DNA from: Larix kaempferi
Taxonomy: Eukaryota > Streptophyta > Pinopsida > Pinales > Pinaceae
Assembly (NCBI GenBank): GCA_027924585.1
Contig: BSBM01000592.1
Span: 806,001 to 870,000 of the forward strand
DNA length: 64,000 nt
Direction: 5' to 3'
Part shown: positions 1 through 11,420 of the stretch, in pieces
Layout of the letters: every line of letters begins with the position of its first letter
Numbering within the stretch: the stretch's first letter is position 1
Notes under the pieces: model-generated
What the model was told of the DNA's origin: nothing
Database searches by the model: none
Seen by the model: only the letters and a program-made list of their open reading frames with translations
Made by a program: the position numbers and the translations under genes

Positions 1-87
1 ATCTCATTGGTTCACATAGATCCACACTGTATTATTCGGTGGCTATGTTATTTGTCATGAAATGGATCCATGCTTGTATCTATTTTT
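1..87. other. Left flank of element A
   Basis: AT-rich sequence ahead of the first recognisable LTR. I see no gene. It ends in a T-run, so a target duplication for element A (T-run on the left, TTTTG on the right at 11185) cannot be judged. Confidence 0.4.
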
Positions 88-719
88 TGATCCAGGTGGA
101 TATTGGTGGCGACCCACCTCTTCCAACTGGCTCAAAATAGTCTTCTGGCAATTTTGGTAATTTACTATTTTTAGCAGTTTTTCGGGTCCTGAACTTCCGA
201 AGCCGTTTTGAGGCCCTAAACGATGTTTTTTTGGGCATGTTGCAGTCGCAAAATTCCATCTAATGATGGAATTTTGCCTAGATGTAAATTTGTCTTGATT
301 GTTGTAGTCCTTGGATAGATATTTCCAATGAGCTATCGTGCATCCCAAATGGAGATCGTATGCAAACGTTACGACCCCGGGAAGTTGATGTACTAACTTA
401 CCCAAATGGGGCCCACATGACTTTTGGTGCATCATTTGCTAGGGTTAGGTTTTTGGATGTCTAGGGTTTTTGACATTCCTGCTTATTGTAAAAAGGCCTG
501 GAGAGCCTCATTGTATTCATCTTGGCACGAATGAGCATAGCGGCCACATCTCTTCTTAGAGTTAGATACCACCATTCTAGCTATTGTATTTTATAGTATG
601 TTCTATTTCTGCTATTTAATAGAATATGTGTTTACTGTATCACTGTGTTCTTTGCAATATATCTCTGTATATGATTCTATATGTGCTATCTTATTTCGTT
701 CCTGCATAAATCAGGATCA
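88..719 (+). repeat. 5' LTR of element A
   Basis: Direct repeat of 10571-11184, beginning at the shared TGAYCCAGGTGGATA and ending in a shared GATCA. The end was placed by the primer site that starts two bases later. Many substitutions and small indels separate the two LTRs. Confidence 0.8.
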
Positions 720-720
720 G

Positions 721-733
721 TGGTATTAGAGCA
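721..733 (+). other. Primer binding site of element A
   Basis: TGGTATTAGAGCA lies one base after the LTR. It matches the initiator-Met tRNA type site (TGGTATCAGAGC) except for one C-to-T change. Confidence 0.7.
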
Positions 734-850
734 ATCTAGTCTTTGATTGTTTCTCAGTGCATGTCCCCGACGAGGTCAGGATACAGAGAGTTGGGTATCG
801 AACTAGTTTCACTTGGGGAAGATCACTCTCGCCGCCCCAAACGGCCTCCC

Positions 851-1921
851 ATGGCAGACAAAAAGAGAGATGATGGAGTAGGAGATCCTATCAAGTTATT
901 GGTTGAGGAAGCCCTCGTGTGACAGAGGAACGAGATGATGGATAATTTCGCACAGATCCTTCGACACATGCCGACGGCAACAAATACACCTTTGACAAGC
1001 AGTCATTTTGGAGATGCAACTCCCTTCAAGGTACAAGTTAACTTTGATATCCCTTTATTTGAAGGCTAGATCAATGTCGATGCCATATATAAATGGTTGA
1101 ATCTACTAGAAGGGTATTCTTTGTCCACAAATTTTCCAATAGGGAAAAGATCATTTTTGCGATCCTCAAGGCTGTCCCCCATGTCAAAAATTGGTGGGAA
1201 ACTTATTGTGAGCAAAACTCATTAGACGAGTCTAGATTGTTTGAATATGCCAATCCCACTTGGGCCTCTTTTATAGATGTCGTCAAGGAACAATATTACT
1301 CTGTTGGAAACTATAATGACCAGTACACAAAATGGACCATTTTGTGTCAAGAGAGGGACCAAACGGTGTCAGAGTACACCAACAACTTTCATACCTAGCG
1401 TACAAAGCTGGGTATCAAGGACTCTGAGCGGCACCTAGTACTGAAGTATCGTAGTGGCCTACATCGGTATATACGAACAGAGATGGATTTCTTGGAAATC
1501 TCTTCACTAGGATCCACCTATCGATATGATGTCAAAATTGAGCAAAACTTTCAGCAAAAGAACAAGCGTGACTTCGGACCTGCGCAAAAGCAGGGCAAGG
1601 GAAACTTTGGCTTGCAGAACACAGGGTAGGGAAAGGAAAAGCAGTCCCAACCACAAGCGAAGAAGGATAACGAAAACACAAAGAAGGACACCGGGAAGTG
1701 GTGTGATTTCCACAAAAGCCCCTAGCACAACACTGATGAATGTTTCTCAAAACAGTCATTGGTAGCTGAGATCAAAGCTTCAGAATCACATCCTAGTTCT
1801 GATTCTGAATCAGAACCTAATTTCACAGGCATGCAAAAAGGGAAGCAGATCATTGATGGAGAACCCAGTGCCATTGTTGCCACCACGCAGATTCAACCAG
1901 AGGAACCTGAAGAGTCTATCA
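851..1921 (+). pseudogene. gag of element A (5' part, broken)
   Basis: Structural Gag of a Ty3-type retroelement. The ATG at 851 opens a frame starting MADKKRDDG. It carries a TGA near 920 and a TAG near 1069, then shifts frame to 1093-1398. There the Gag core is clear: a tryptophan-rich segment (NWWETYCEQ), then QERDQTVSEYTNNFHT. Further pieces to about 1780 hold a Cys/His motif (KWCDFHKSP followed by HNTDEC), then an acidic Ser/Glu-rich tail. The frame is cut at 1921 by the left LTR of element B. It is a pseudogene. Confidence 0.75.
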
Positions 1922-3906
1922 TGTCCCAAATTTGGCATTGGGTCACAATGGCCTAAGCAAATTGGCCATATTCATTAGAGTTTGTCAAATTTATGCTAAA
2001 GGTCAAATAATTGCCAAGGAGGAAAATTACTAGTTTCCTAGGTTTGGGATGGAAGCTTTGGGATTTGGAATAATGGGGATAATAAATGATGGTGGAACAT
2101 TAGGATGGCATAAATATTTAATAAAGGAGATAAATAAATATATACAAGTGAAAATCAAAGTGGCATTTGATCATGAAGACACATGGAGGAAGTGGGACCC
2201 ACACAAGCTAGAATTTATGTGCCACATGGCATCTTCTTCTTGCAGTTTCGAATCCCTGGGAAGCCTAATGTTCTTGGGATGAGTTATAAGGTCAATAATA
2301 CTTGGCATGAGTCAATGAGGTCTAAAAATAGAGGAAGAGTAACTCCCATGGAAGAGGAAGAGACAATTTAGAGCTAGTGAGACACTTGGGCTAGATTCCC
2401 TAGCTCTATGACAACAATGATGAAGATGTTATGACACCTATGACACAAATCAGACTTGAAGGCTGACATATGACATATATGACATGTCAAGGCTAAAATT
2501 AGATTCCAAGAGGGTGCTCAAGGGTGTTAGGGAAGCTAATATGCTTCCACATGTGATTTGGTGGAAGTGGGAGACTAGGAATTGTTGTACAAGTGGTGTT
2601 CTTTGGAATCTCGTCCCAACTTGAGTTGGCATGAGTCTCTTGGAAGGAATTCGACCCATGGAGGACATTAGAAATTTATAAATGTAAAGAACAAAGAATG
2701 AAACTAGCTTTTGTTCATTTGTAGAATTTGCAATTGCATTTGTGTAGAGGGAGAGCTAGTGGATGACTAGTTTCTTGCCTTAGCCAATTTCGAGGGTGAA
2801 AGATTCCCATCCAAGTTGGTAATTGGAAAGTCCATTCAGAACATTCATTTGGAGATTTAATGGAGTATTTATTTGCAGGTGTAAGCTATAGGGAAGCTCA
2901 TGGTTTCTTCTATTGCAGCACATTCTCTCAACCATTTCCAATTTTGATGGCATATTCTTGATCCTTGAGGGAGGGCATTTTTGGTGAGCTATTGTACTCT
3001 TTGGGGGAGCTTCTCATGCCCCGTTTATTTTTTAATATGAATTAAATACTTTGTTCTTCATCTCCGGAAAGTTTCATGTTGAAATTCCAAGTAGAAATGT
3101 ATAAATCGCATTTTTAGTGAAAGAACAGTGCCATTTCCCCACTACCTTGATGTATGCCAATGTATTGATGATTATTTCGAATGGAAGAATGTCTCTTTCA
3201 TTTATTTATGATGTATGGACTTCCATTTATTATTTTTACAAGTTTCATGTTCAGCACTTAAGCATTTGAATCCACCTTGCTCAGTTTATTTGCATTTGGA
3301 AGAGATTTGGTGCTATTTCCCCAAGGGTCGAACTAGTGATTTTTGCTGTTGTTTGGGAGAGGTTTGGAACATAATTAATAACTAATGAATGGTGCATTTG
3401 GGACCTTAATAACATCCTTGATACATATGCTACCTCTTTTCATAAATTTGAGTGGGTTTGGAGGCATTTGGGAAGCCATTTTCAACACTTACCCCAGGGA
3501 GATTTGAACCCCAAATTACTAGTAAAATTGCATACTTGGTCCAGAATCTTAAGAGAGTTTGAAGAGGTCTTTTGGTAGCCATATCTCATCCCTGAACATC
3601 ATATTCAAGTCCTAATATCATTCATACACCTTCCTTGAATATTTGAAGGCATTTGAAGTCAATTTGAGATCTAGAGGCCAATACTAGTCAAAGGGAAATT
3701 AGTAGTAAAGTTCCCTACATTGGCCAGCATTGAAAGAGGATTTGTAGAAGTATTTTAAAGGTCCAACAAAATCCCTGAAACACATATTTATGTTCTAACA
3801 TCATCCATGTACTTTCTCAGAATATTTGGGAGCAATTGGAGCAATTTGGGGACCTAGAGCTCAAAACTAGTCAAAGGTCTAACTAGGGAAAAAAGTGATC
3901 TTGGCA
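1922..3906 (+). repeat. 5' LTR of element B
   Basis: Starts TGTCCCAAATTTGG and is repeated at 7744-9729. Similarity runs through GGGAAAAARGTGA. I place the end at the TTGGCA before a weak primer-site-like TGGTATG (3914). It contains only short chance frames. Confidence 0.75.
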
Positions 3907-4033
3907 CCTGATGTGGTATGAAATTCATGAGGACAAGAATTAAGGTACCACCATTAGATATTGAAACCAAAAGTGATTTTGTTGAAGAGGGAAAAAAAAG
4001 TAGGAGAAGAAGAGCAAATGTTTTGAGGAAACT

Positions 4034-4564
4034 ATGACTAGGGATGAAAAGGGAACCTCATATGATGGTGAGGAGCATATAAAAATTATGAAAAAAATTG
4101 TTGAAGATATGACCAAGCAACTTAAGGAAGGATTCGAATTGTTGGCTATCAAACTTGCGAGAAAAATGATTGATTTTAAGAAAACCAAGGGGAAAAATGC
4201 ATTAGTTTGCTTGAAGGAGAAAAAGGAGGAGACCCATGAACCACCTAGTTCTGAAATAGGTGAAGTAGAAGAAGCAGTACATGAAGAGGATCGAAATTCA
4301 CTCCCAAGTGACTCTGAAAAAGATGAAGAGACATCATATGAGCATGAAGAATATTCTATTGAAAATATTGAAGATCATTTAGAGATCCAAACACTTGATG
4401 TGGTGGAAGAGGAACTTGAATTGTCTCTTGATGAAGGTTATGCAATTTTTAAAGAAGAGCAAGATTCATCTACATTGGAACCAATCTATGACAAAGGTTT
4501 CACACCTTTGAAGGAGCTGCATGATACTACCCATATGGATCCTTCCTGTTATCTCCCAAATTGA
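4034..4564 (+). CDS. Acidic 176-aa protein of unknown function in element B
   Basis: ATG at 4034, stop at 4562-4564. Residues 1-75 are mixed and lysine-rich (ATKLxRKM-like helix, then KKTKGKNALVCLKEKKEE). Residues 75-150 are strongly acidic, with many Glu/Asp and Ser. The tail is neutral (DKGFTPLKELHD). I recognise no domain. Its position just after the 5' LTR is where a Gag would sit, and the charge pattern could come from a degenerate or replaced gag, but I see no Gag core or zinc knuckle. It may be an untranslated relic. Confidence 0.45.
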   Translation: MTRDEKGTSYDGEEHIKIMKKIVEDMTKQLKEGFELLAIKLARKMIDFKKTKGKNALVCLKEKKEETHEPPSSEIGEVEEAVHEEDRNSLPSDSEKDEETSYEHEEYSIENIEDHLEIQTLDVVEEELELSLDEGYAIFKEEQDSSTLEPIYDKGFTPLKELHDTTHMDPSCYLPN

Positions 4565-4740
4565 CCACCGTCTTTTTGGGTGATAGAATAGGTAAAAAAT
4601 TTACTTCTGTGAGTCTTGGGTTTCAAATTTTGATATTAATGGGGTGCATGAAGGAAGATCTGGAAGCTCTGCAGATCTACACATTTGTATAGATTAAATG
4701 GCCAATGTGAGATAAAACTTCAGATTTAAATACAATGGAG

Positions 4741-4905
4741 ATTGAAGAGCAGCAGTTTGTGAACATATCGTTTGATGAGGGGTTTCATCCAAAGTTATAT
4801 AATTCCATTCTCGCCAACTTGATCCAGTTGAAGATAAGACACATGTCTCTACGAGAGTAATGGGAACATATGGTTATTGTGCTCCAAAGTATGCCATAAC
4901 AGATC
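4741..4905 (+). pseudogene. Receptor-like cytoplasmic kinase (RLCK-VII) fragment
   Basis: About 55 codons match the activation segment of plant RLCK-VII/PBS1-like Ser/Thr kinases. DEGFHPKL comes first, then a degraded DFG region, then [16 protein letters not shown] and a Tyr-Ala pair. The metal-binding DFG reads Asn-Ser-Ile. The APE motif reads Ala-Pro-Lys, and one base is lost just before the ASP-PRO pair (about 4830), so the fragment cannot encode kinase activity. No HRD loop or other kinase subdomain is recognisable nearby. It lies inside an LTR element far from any kinase gene, so it looks like a captured host fragment. Confidence 0.75.
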
Positions 4906-5599
4906 TATGTGCCAGCTGTAGTAATATCATCTATTCTTGGGACAGAGCATACCCATCTTCTTGGCAATAACCAAAATGATAAAGACAGCAGGCAACATTT
5001 GTGTGACTCAGGATTTCAAAGGCAATTCGAGATCTATCCTCCAGGTTTTTTTTCATATTGCAAAGGGTAAACACATGTCAGGGTATGTAATCAACCTCAG
5101 GATTGAAAGGCAGATTTTCAGCCTTGATATAAGCAGTGCTACAGGTGGCAAAGAGAGTCAGTCTTCCCAGCTTTCAAGCATCTTTTTGAGGCAGCAGTTC
5201 TAGGATCGAGTGCCACATCTTCAATGTCAAGTCTATTCCTGAATTTCAGCCAGAATCTCAGTCCAACTCAAAGCAACTCATACTTATGAATCCTATCATG
5301 AGTCTCGAGTTTATGATTTGCTCAGCAGTTGTCAATTCTCTGTTTTGCATGTTCGTTCACAGATTGAACCATTAATAAAGACAAGTCAAGTGATAATTCG
5401 GAGGAATTTTCTGCTGAAATCACGTGATCTTGCGGGGCCATTTCGACAGCCTTCCCAAACTCCAAATTCAGATCTGGAAGCACCAATGGATAGCTTATGA
5501 TCTGTAGATCAAAATCGACTATTCGAACATGCAAAACGGACATCGGACGGTTGAGAAAATCGATTTTTTCAAAGGCAGTTTTTTCAGGAATCCTACAGG
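4906..5599. other. Non-coding interior of element B
   Basis: Short open frames on both strands (for example 4937-5203 plus) have no recognisable domain. Remnants of the kinase's next subdomain may persist to about 4950, but I cannot align them with confidence. Confidence 0.4.
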
Positions 5600-5806
5600 T
5601 TTCGGCAGCTTAGGCGAGCCCCACAGAGCTCATTAGCTGCCGAAAGGTCTGACTTCCGGCGGCTAAGGCACGAAATCAGCAGAAAGCAGCGTTTTGGGTT
5701 TTAATTTTTGAAACAGTTACAGCTTTCGGCAGCTTAGGCGAGCCCCACAGAGCTCATTAGCTGCCGAAAGGTCTGACTTCCGGCGGCTAAGGCACAAAAT
5801 CAGCAG
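5600..5806. repeat. Two tandem copies of a 124-bp hairpin unit
   Basis: Arms TTTCGGCAGCT and AGCTGCCGAAA (11 bp, perfect) flank a 24-base loop at 5600-5645. The same stem-loop recurs at 5724-5769. Each is followed by GGTCTGACTTCCGGCGGCTAAGGCA. A half-stem (AACTGCCGAAAG) follows near 5818. Confidence 0.85.
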
Positions 5807-6712
5807 AAGAGTTAACTGCCGAAAGCCTGTTTTTGCCAATTTTCTCTAATTTCGCCCAGATCTCAGTTTTGTTCGCTGAACTAGCAGAAAGACGATCAGA
5901 ATGAATGGATTATAAATTATTTTATCAATATCTCAAGGGTTTTGAGCGAGTTTTGAATCAGTTGGGCATTAGCTTTTGAAAGGAGATCTCCATATCAGAA
6001 TTTCCTTGATTTTAGGGATTAGTCCCTATCTTTTGCTTTTTACTATCAGTTAGTGTTTTAGTTAATTAAACAGATCCATGCTTTTAGGATCTGGGAACTG
6101 CTTTGTAAAGGCTATAAAGCCTGAAAACTAAGACGATTCAATGGTTCGAGCTTGGAGAGACTTAGCCATATGTTTTGGATGCTTATTATAATAAAAAATC
6201 ACAGTTTTCTCTTGTTGTTGTTATCAGATATTTTCATCCATCATTATTCTGCACTCTATTCAAATTAGCTTAGCCTGTGCTCATGATTTGAATTGAGGAA
6301 CTTCCTACTGCTGTGTGTGACCTGATGTTATGCATGTATTTGGTTGCATAAACCCTGCATGTTAATATACTTGGTTGTCTTAGCAATATTCTACATATCA
6401 TTCCTGTTATTTATCATCTGATTTACAGTTTGTAAGAGCACTGGTTCATTTGACTATTTGATAAGCAACCTTTCCATCGAGCTATTGTGGTATCCCATCG
6501 ATCCATTTACTGAAAAGGGTATTGAATTCTTAAGTTACCAAGCATACTTAGCCATAACCACTAAGTAGTTTCTTGGAGAGCTAACACTTCCCATGATGAA
6601 ACTTCTTCACTTTTTGATCATTTGGGTGAGTTAGTTCATTCTCCTACATCCTACAATTCCATGTTTTGCAGCATTAGTCTCAATGAAGTATGGGTGAAAG
6701 GGTTTTTTTTTT
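5807..6712. other. Non-coding stretch with a promoter-like segment
   Basis: No gene seen. GGCTATAAAGCC near 6109-6120 is a TATA-like box. It is followed by an A-rich signal (TAATAAAAAATC, about 6190), an order typical of an LTR promoter/polyadenylation region. A nested or degraded LTR is possible, but I could not find its ends. Confidence 0.35.
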
Positions 6713-7743
6713 ATGGTGCCACATGAGGAGTATGGAACTCCTAGATTTACTTTTTATGATGACATGGTTGGAGCACATTATTATTCACATTTTCAGCAGC
6801 ATCCTTTGTTACTTTATGATGATGCACATCTACATGGATGCACCTATGATATGCATTCGAGTCACTTGAAGACTCATGGTTTTTCTCACTCAACACTTGG
6901 TTCATTTGATGTTGGAGGAACTTCATCCAAAACAAGGGTGAATAGATTTATGCTTGAAGAATATTTTTTTTGGAAGCCACATACTTTGTTATATCTTTAT
7001 GATTCTCACATTAATGGATGTATGGGTGAGACTTCTTTGAGTCCTTTGAAGTCTCGTTTTTTCTGCTCATTATTCGGTTAAGATTTTAGTGGAGATTCTT
7101 CATTCACTTCTTGGATGAAAGAATACATGGCTCATTATTTTATTGCATGTCACATCATTTTGGAGCAGCATTATTGGACATGTGATCCTCACCTATGTCA
7201 TTGGAGCATATTTGATTGGACACTTGAAGATTGTATGCACCTGGAAAATGGTGGTCTACTTGCTTGGATGTATAAGCACTTTCATGACTCTTTGATGAAG
7301 CATCTCCTTGATGTACATTTTCATTATGTTGTTATGTACTTTGATGATATATATTTTGTACTCATGATGTTTGGAAGAATGCATACAAGAAAATGGGATC
7401 CATGAATCCTCTTATCTGATGGTATGGGTTGGAGAGCACTCTTGATTGTTGGGTTGCAATACAAGCAATGGGACCCTGGAATAATTTTTGTCACATTGGT
7501 TTCATTTTTTTGGGGGAAACAAGCAGTATGGGAGATGGATTTCCCACTTAATAAAGTAATTTTTATCAGAGTAGTGCAGCAGCAAGCAAGGTGGTTCCTC
7601 TCTAAAATCTTCATGGAAACTCAAAGACTCAAGGTTGGGCAATTCAATGACAACTTCAAAGAATTATATAGAAAACAGGTTCTTCAACATCCATGCTTGA
7701 AATTGCTTGAGGACAAGCAATATTGGGAAGGGAGGATTTTTCA
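6713..7743 (+). pseudogene. Degenerate His/Tyr-rich frame at the 3' end of element B
   Basis: One phase stays open for about 1 kb, with only two stops (TAA 7079-7081, TGA 7403-7405), and runs into the 3' LTR. The translation is rich in His, Tyr, Phe and Cys. It shows an internal duplication: HPLLLYDDAHLHGC near the start resembles HTLLYLYDSHINGC about 85 residues on. I know no family with this pattern. The repeat may be DNA-level drift of a tandem sequence rather than selection for protein. Confidence 0.35.
7703..7736 (+). other. Polypurine tract and palindrome of element B
   Basis: TTGCTTG and CAAGCAA (7703-7720) form a short palindrome, followed by GGGAAGGGAGGA (7725-7736) a few bases before the 3' LTR. 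This matches the usual plus-strand priming site position. Confidence 0.7.
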
Positions 7744-9729
7744 TGTCTCAAATTTGGAATTGGGTCACAATGGCCTAAGCAAATTGGCCATATTCATTAG
7801 AGTTTGTCAAATTGATGCCAAAGGTCAAATAATTGCCAAGGAGGAAAATTACTAGTTTCCTAGGTTTGGGGTGGAAGCTTTGGGATTTGGAATAATGGGG
7901 ATAATAAATGATGTTGGAACATTAGGATGGCATAAATATTTAATAAAGGAGATAAATAAATATATACAAGTGAAAATCAAAGTGGCATTTGATCATGAAG
8001 ACACATGGAGGAAGTGGGACCAACACAAGCTAGAATTTATGTTCCACATGGCATCCTCTTCTTGCAATTTCGAATCCATGGGAAGCCTAATGTTCTTCGG
8101 ATGAGTTATAAGGTCAATAATACTTGGCATGAGTCAATGAGGTCGAAATATAGAGTAAGAGTAACTCCGATGGAAGAGGAAGAGCCAATTTGGAGCTAGT
8201 GAGACACTTGGGCTAGATTCCCTAGCTCTATGACAACAATGATGAAGATGCTATGACCTATGACACAAATCAGACTTGAATGCTGACATATGAAATATAT
8301 GACATGTCAGGGCTAAAAATAGACTCCAAGAGGGCGCTCAAGGGTGTTAGGGAAGCTAATATGCTTCCACATGTGATTTGGTGGAAGTGGGAGACTAGTA
8401 ATTGTTGTACAAGTGGCGTTCTTTGGAATCTCTTCCGAACTTGAGTTGGCATGAGTCTCTTGGAAATAATTTGACCCATGGAGGACATTAGAACTTTATA
8501 AATGTCAAGAAAAAAGAATGAAAATAGCTTTTGATCATTTGTAGAATTTGCAATTGCATTTGTGTAGAGGGAGAGCTAGTGGATGACTAGTTTCTTACCT
8601 TAGCCAATTTCGAGGGTGAAAGATTCCCATCCAAGTTGGTAATTGGAAAGGCCATTCAGAGATTTCATTTGGAGCTTTAATGGAGTCTTTACTTGAAGTT
8701 TTAATCTACAAGGCAGCTCATGGTTTCTTCTATTGCAGCACATTCTCTCAACCATTTCCAGTTTTGATGGCATATTCTTGATCCTTGAGGGAGGGCATTT
8801 TTGGTGAGCTATTATACTCTTTGCGGGATATTCGCATGCACCATTTATTTTGTAATATGAATTAAATACTCTGTTCTTCATCTACAAAAAGTTTCAGGTC
8901 GAAATTCCAAGTAGAAATGTATAAATCTCATTTTTAGTGAAAGAACAGTGCCATTTCCCCACTACCTTGATGTATGCCAATGTATTGATGAGGATTTTGA
9001 ATGGAAGAATGTTTCTCTGATATATTTATGATGTATGGAATTCCATTTATTAGTTTTACAAGTTTCATGTTCAGCACTTAAGCATTTGAAGCCACCTTGC
9101 TCAGTTTATTTGCATTTGGAAGAGATTTGGTACCATTTCCCCAAGAGTCGAACTAGTGATTTTTGATGTTGATTGGGAGAGGTTTGGAACAGAATTAATA
9201 AATAATGAATGGTGCATTTGGGAACTTAATAACATACTTGAGACATTCCCTAAATCTGTTCATAAATTTGAGTGGGTTTGGAGGCATTTGGTAAGCCATT
9301 TTCAACACTTACCCCAGGGGGATTTGAACCCCAAATTACTAGTAAAATTGCATACTTGGTACAGAATCTTAAGAGAGTTTGCAGAGGTCTTTTGGTGGCC
9401 ATATATCATCCCTGAACATAATATTCAATTCCTAATATCATTCATACGCCTTCCTCAAATATTTGAAGGCATTTGGAGTCAATTTGAGACCTAGAGACCA
9501 ATACCAGTCAAAGGGAAATTAGTAGTAAAGTTCCCTCCATTGGACATAATTGAAAGAGGATTTGCAGAAGTATTTTAAAGGTACAAAAGCATCCCAAAAA
9601 CACATATTTATTTTCTAACATCATCCATATACCTTCTCAAAATATTTGGGAGCAATTGGAGCAATTTGGGGACCTAGAGCTCGAAACTAGTTAAAGGTCT
9701 AACTAGGGAAAAAGGTGAAAAATGGTCAC
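7744..9729 (+). repeat. 3' LTR of element B
   Basis: Direct repeat of 1922-3906 with scattered substitutions and small indels. It starts TGTCTCAAATTTGG. The last bases (TGGTCA) are aligned to TTGGCA in the left copy. Confidence 0.75.
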
Positions 9730-10145
9730 TTTAATAAAATTCCTAACAAGGAACATTACAAAGTCAGAGGCAGAGGAGCGCCTTTTCCACTCATAGATGT
9801 AAGTGAAGGGAATTCACCTACACTTTGTTGTGGACAGTGACAACCAAAAGAACATGATCTCAGAAGAAGACATCAAGAAATTGGAGCTACCAATAACACC
9901 ACACCCACAACCATACACCATTGGATGGCTAAACCAAGGACAAGGGATCCCTGTCAGTCACCAATGTTGCCTACCATATGGCATCAAGCCCTTCAAAGAT
10001 GAGGTATTGTGTGATGTGGCCCCACTTGAAGTATGTGATGTTCTTTTAGGACAACCATATATGTGGAAGCGTCATGCTGTATATTAATCACGACCTCGCA
10101 ATGTCATTGTCAGTTTGGGAGGCCCACCCCAACCAAGTAGAGAAG
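9730..10145 (+). pseudogene. Retropepsin (protease) remnant of element A
   Basis: The frame at 9803-10087 holds the C-terminal half of a plant Ty3-type aspartic protease. It has LELPITPHPQPYTIGW, a Cys-containing segment, then VAPLEVCDVLLGQPYMWKRHAVY, a familiar signature of this family. The catalytic Asp motif expected upstream is reduced to VVDSDNQKNMIS. The upstream bases (9740-9800) read as KVRGRGAPFPLIDV in a neighbouring phase, so a frameshift is present. A continuation after the stop at 10085 (SRPRN, then SLGG) fits the family. No reverse transcriptase follows. Confidence 0.7.
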
Positions 10146-10570
10146 GAAGATAATCTCCCACATTGGGAAATTTTCCCTATTTGCAATTTCCACTAAAGGA
10201 GAACTTCAGATCTCAGAGACATCCACAACCTCCACACATTATCCCTCTACTCAGCAGAAACAAGAAGAACACAAATTCAGTGCAGCATCGCCTATTCGAG
10301 TACCTCTGCAGCACAAGGCCATGCATTCAAGGTGCTCCTCCAAAAAGAAACCATCCACACCAGTGAAGACCAAGGATACCACAACAACCAAAAATGTTGA
10401 ACAAATCCAGTGCATCCAACAACAACAATGACAACCCTTTGAATATTTCAAAGAAAGGCAACCTTTTCTCTTCAGCAAACGCCGCACCAGGAGCTCAACT
10501 CAACACACAGTTTGACATATGATAAGGGATTTGACGCAATGGATACCATTGCTTCCTAAGGAGGGACGAT
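10146..10570 (+). other. 3' untranslated part of element A with purine tract
   Basis: No domain recognised. AAGGAGGGACG (10558-10568) directly before the LTR is the probable polypurine tract. Confidence 0.55.
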
Positions 10571-11184
10571 TGACCCAGGTGGATATCGGTGGCGACCCAC
10601 CTCTTCCAACTGGCTCAAAACAGTCTTCTGGCAATTTTGGTAATTTACTATTTTAGCATTTTTTTGGGTCCTGAACTTCCGGAGCCATTTCGGGGCCCTA
10701 AATGACGTTTTTTTGGCATGTTGCGGTCACAAAATACCATCTATCAATGGAATTTTGTCTTAACTATTGTATTGCTCGGATAGATCTTTCCAACGAGCTA
10801 TCGTGTGCCCCAAACGGAGATCATATGTAAAAGTTACGACCTCAGGAAGTTGATGTACTAACTTACCCAAACGAGGCTCACATGACTTTTGGCGTTTCAT
10901 CTCCTAGGGTTAGGTTTTTGGATGTCTAGGGTTTTTGACATTCCTTCTTATCGTAAAAAGGCCTAGAGAGCCTCATTATATTCATCTTGGCACGAATGAG
11001 CATAGTGGCCACATCTCTTCTCAGAGATAGCTACCACCATTCTAGCTATTGTATTTTACAGTATGTTCTATTTCTGCTATTTAATAGAATATGTGTTTAC
11101 TGTATCACTATGTTCTTTGCAATATATCTCTGTATATGATTCTATATGTGCTATCTTATTTCATTCCTACATAAATCCAGATCA
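10571..11184 (+). repeat. 3' LTR of element A
   Basis: Direct repeat of 88-719, aligned from TGACCCAGGTGG to GATCA, about 90% alike by eye. Confidence 0.8.
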
Positions 11185-11420
11185 TTTTGTCCATGATATA
11201 ATATTTCATTTATGTATCCATAGTATACTCTTAGCAACCACGCTTTGTCCTAGTTTTACTAAGCATGGGTATGCTCGTCTCGGGGATGATATGTACATAC
11301 TCGGTTGATGTTTTGCAAATTCTCTCTAGATTCTTAAATCCATGACCTTTACCTTGACCTGTTTTTATAAAGTGTTTTGGCCATCAGCTTCTCTTTCGAC
11401 CTCACACATTAGGGGGCATC
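11185..11420 (+). other. Short internal remnant ending in a purine tract
   Basis: No gene. TTAGGGGGCATC immediately before the LTR-like start at 11421 resembles a polypurine tract. The next repeat may therefore be the 3' LTR of an otherwise deleted element. Confidence 0.4.

Larger units (their letters stand above)
1922..9729 (+). mobile_element. LTR element B nested in element A, no pol
   Basis: Two direct repeats of about 1.99 kb (1922-3906 and 7744-9729) flank a 3.8-kb interior. The interior ends with a CTTGAGGACAAG-type palindrome and a purine tract, both usual just before the 3' LTR of plant Ty3 elements. No protease, RT or integrase is visible. The interior holds an acidic ORF, a kinase fragment, a hairpin repeat and a degenerate long frame. 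By eye the LTRs agree better than those of A, as expected for a later insertion. A target duplication is not evident (left TATCA, right CTTTA), so the outermost bases may be off. Best described as a non-autonomous (LARD-like) Ty3 derivative. Confidence 0.8.
88..11184 (+). mobile_element. Ty3/gypsy-type LTR retrotransposon A, decayed, contains element B
   Basis: Two direct repeats of about 0.62 kb (88-719 and 10571-11184) start TGA and end ATCA. The left one is followed by a TGGTATTAGAGC primer site, and the right one is preceded by a purine tract. Between them lie gag (851-1921) and retropepsin (9730-10145) remnants, in that order and on the same strand. No reverse transcriptase, RNase H or integrase is visible. 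The LTRs differ at roughly one base in ten by eye, so the insertion is old. Element B interrupts the region between gag and protease. The gag-PR content points to a Ty3 lineage with a large pol deletion (LARD-like), but the clade cannot be fixed. Confidence 0.85.

Noticed and set aside
1921-9730. Target-site duplication for element B
   Set aside because: No matching 4-6-bp direct repeat was found at the ends I can define; the exact LTR termini remain uncertain.
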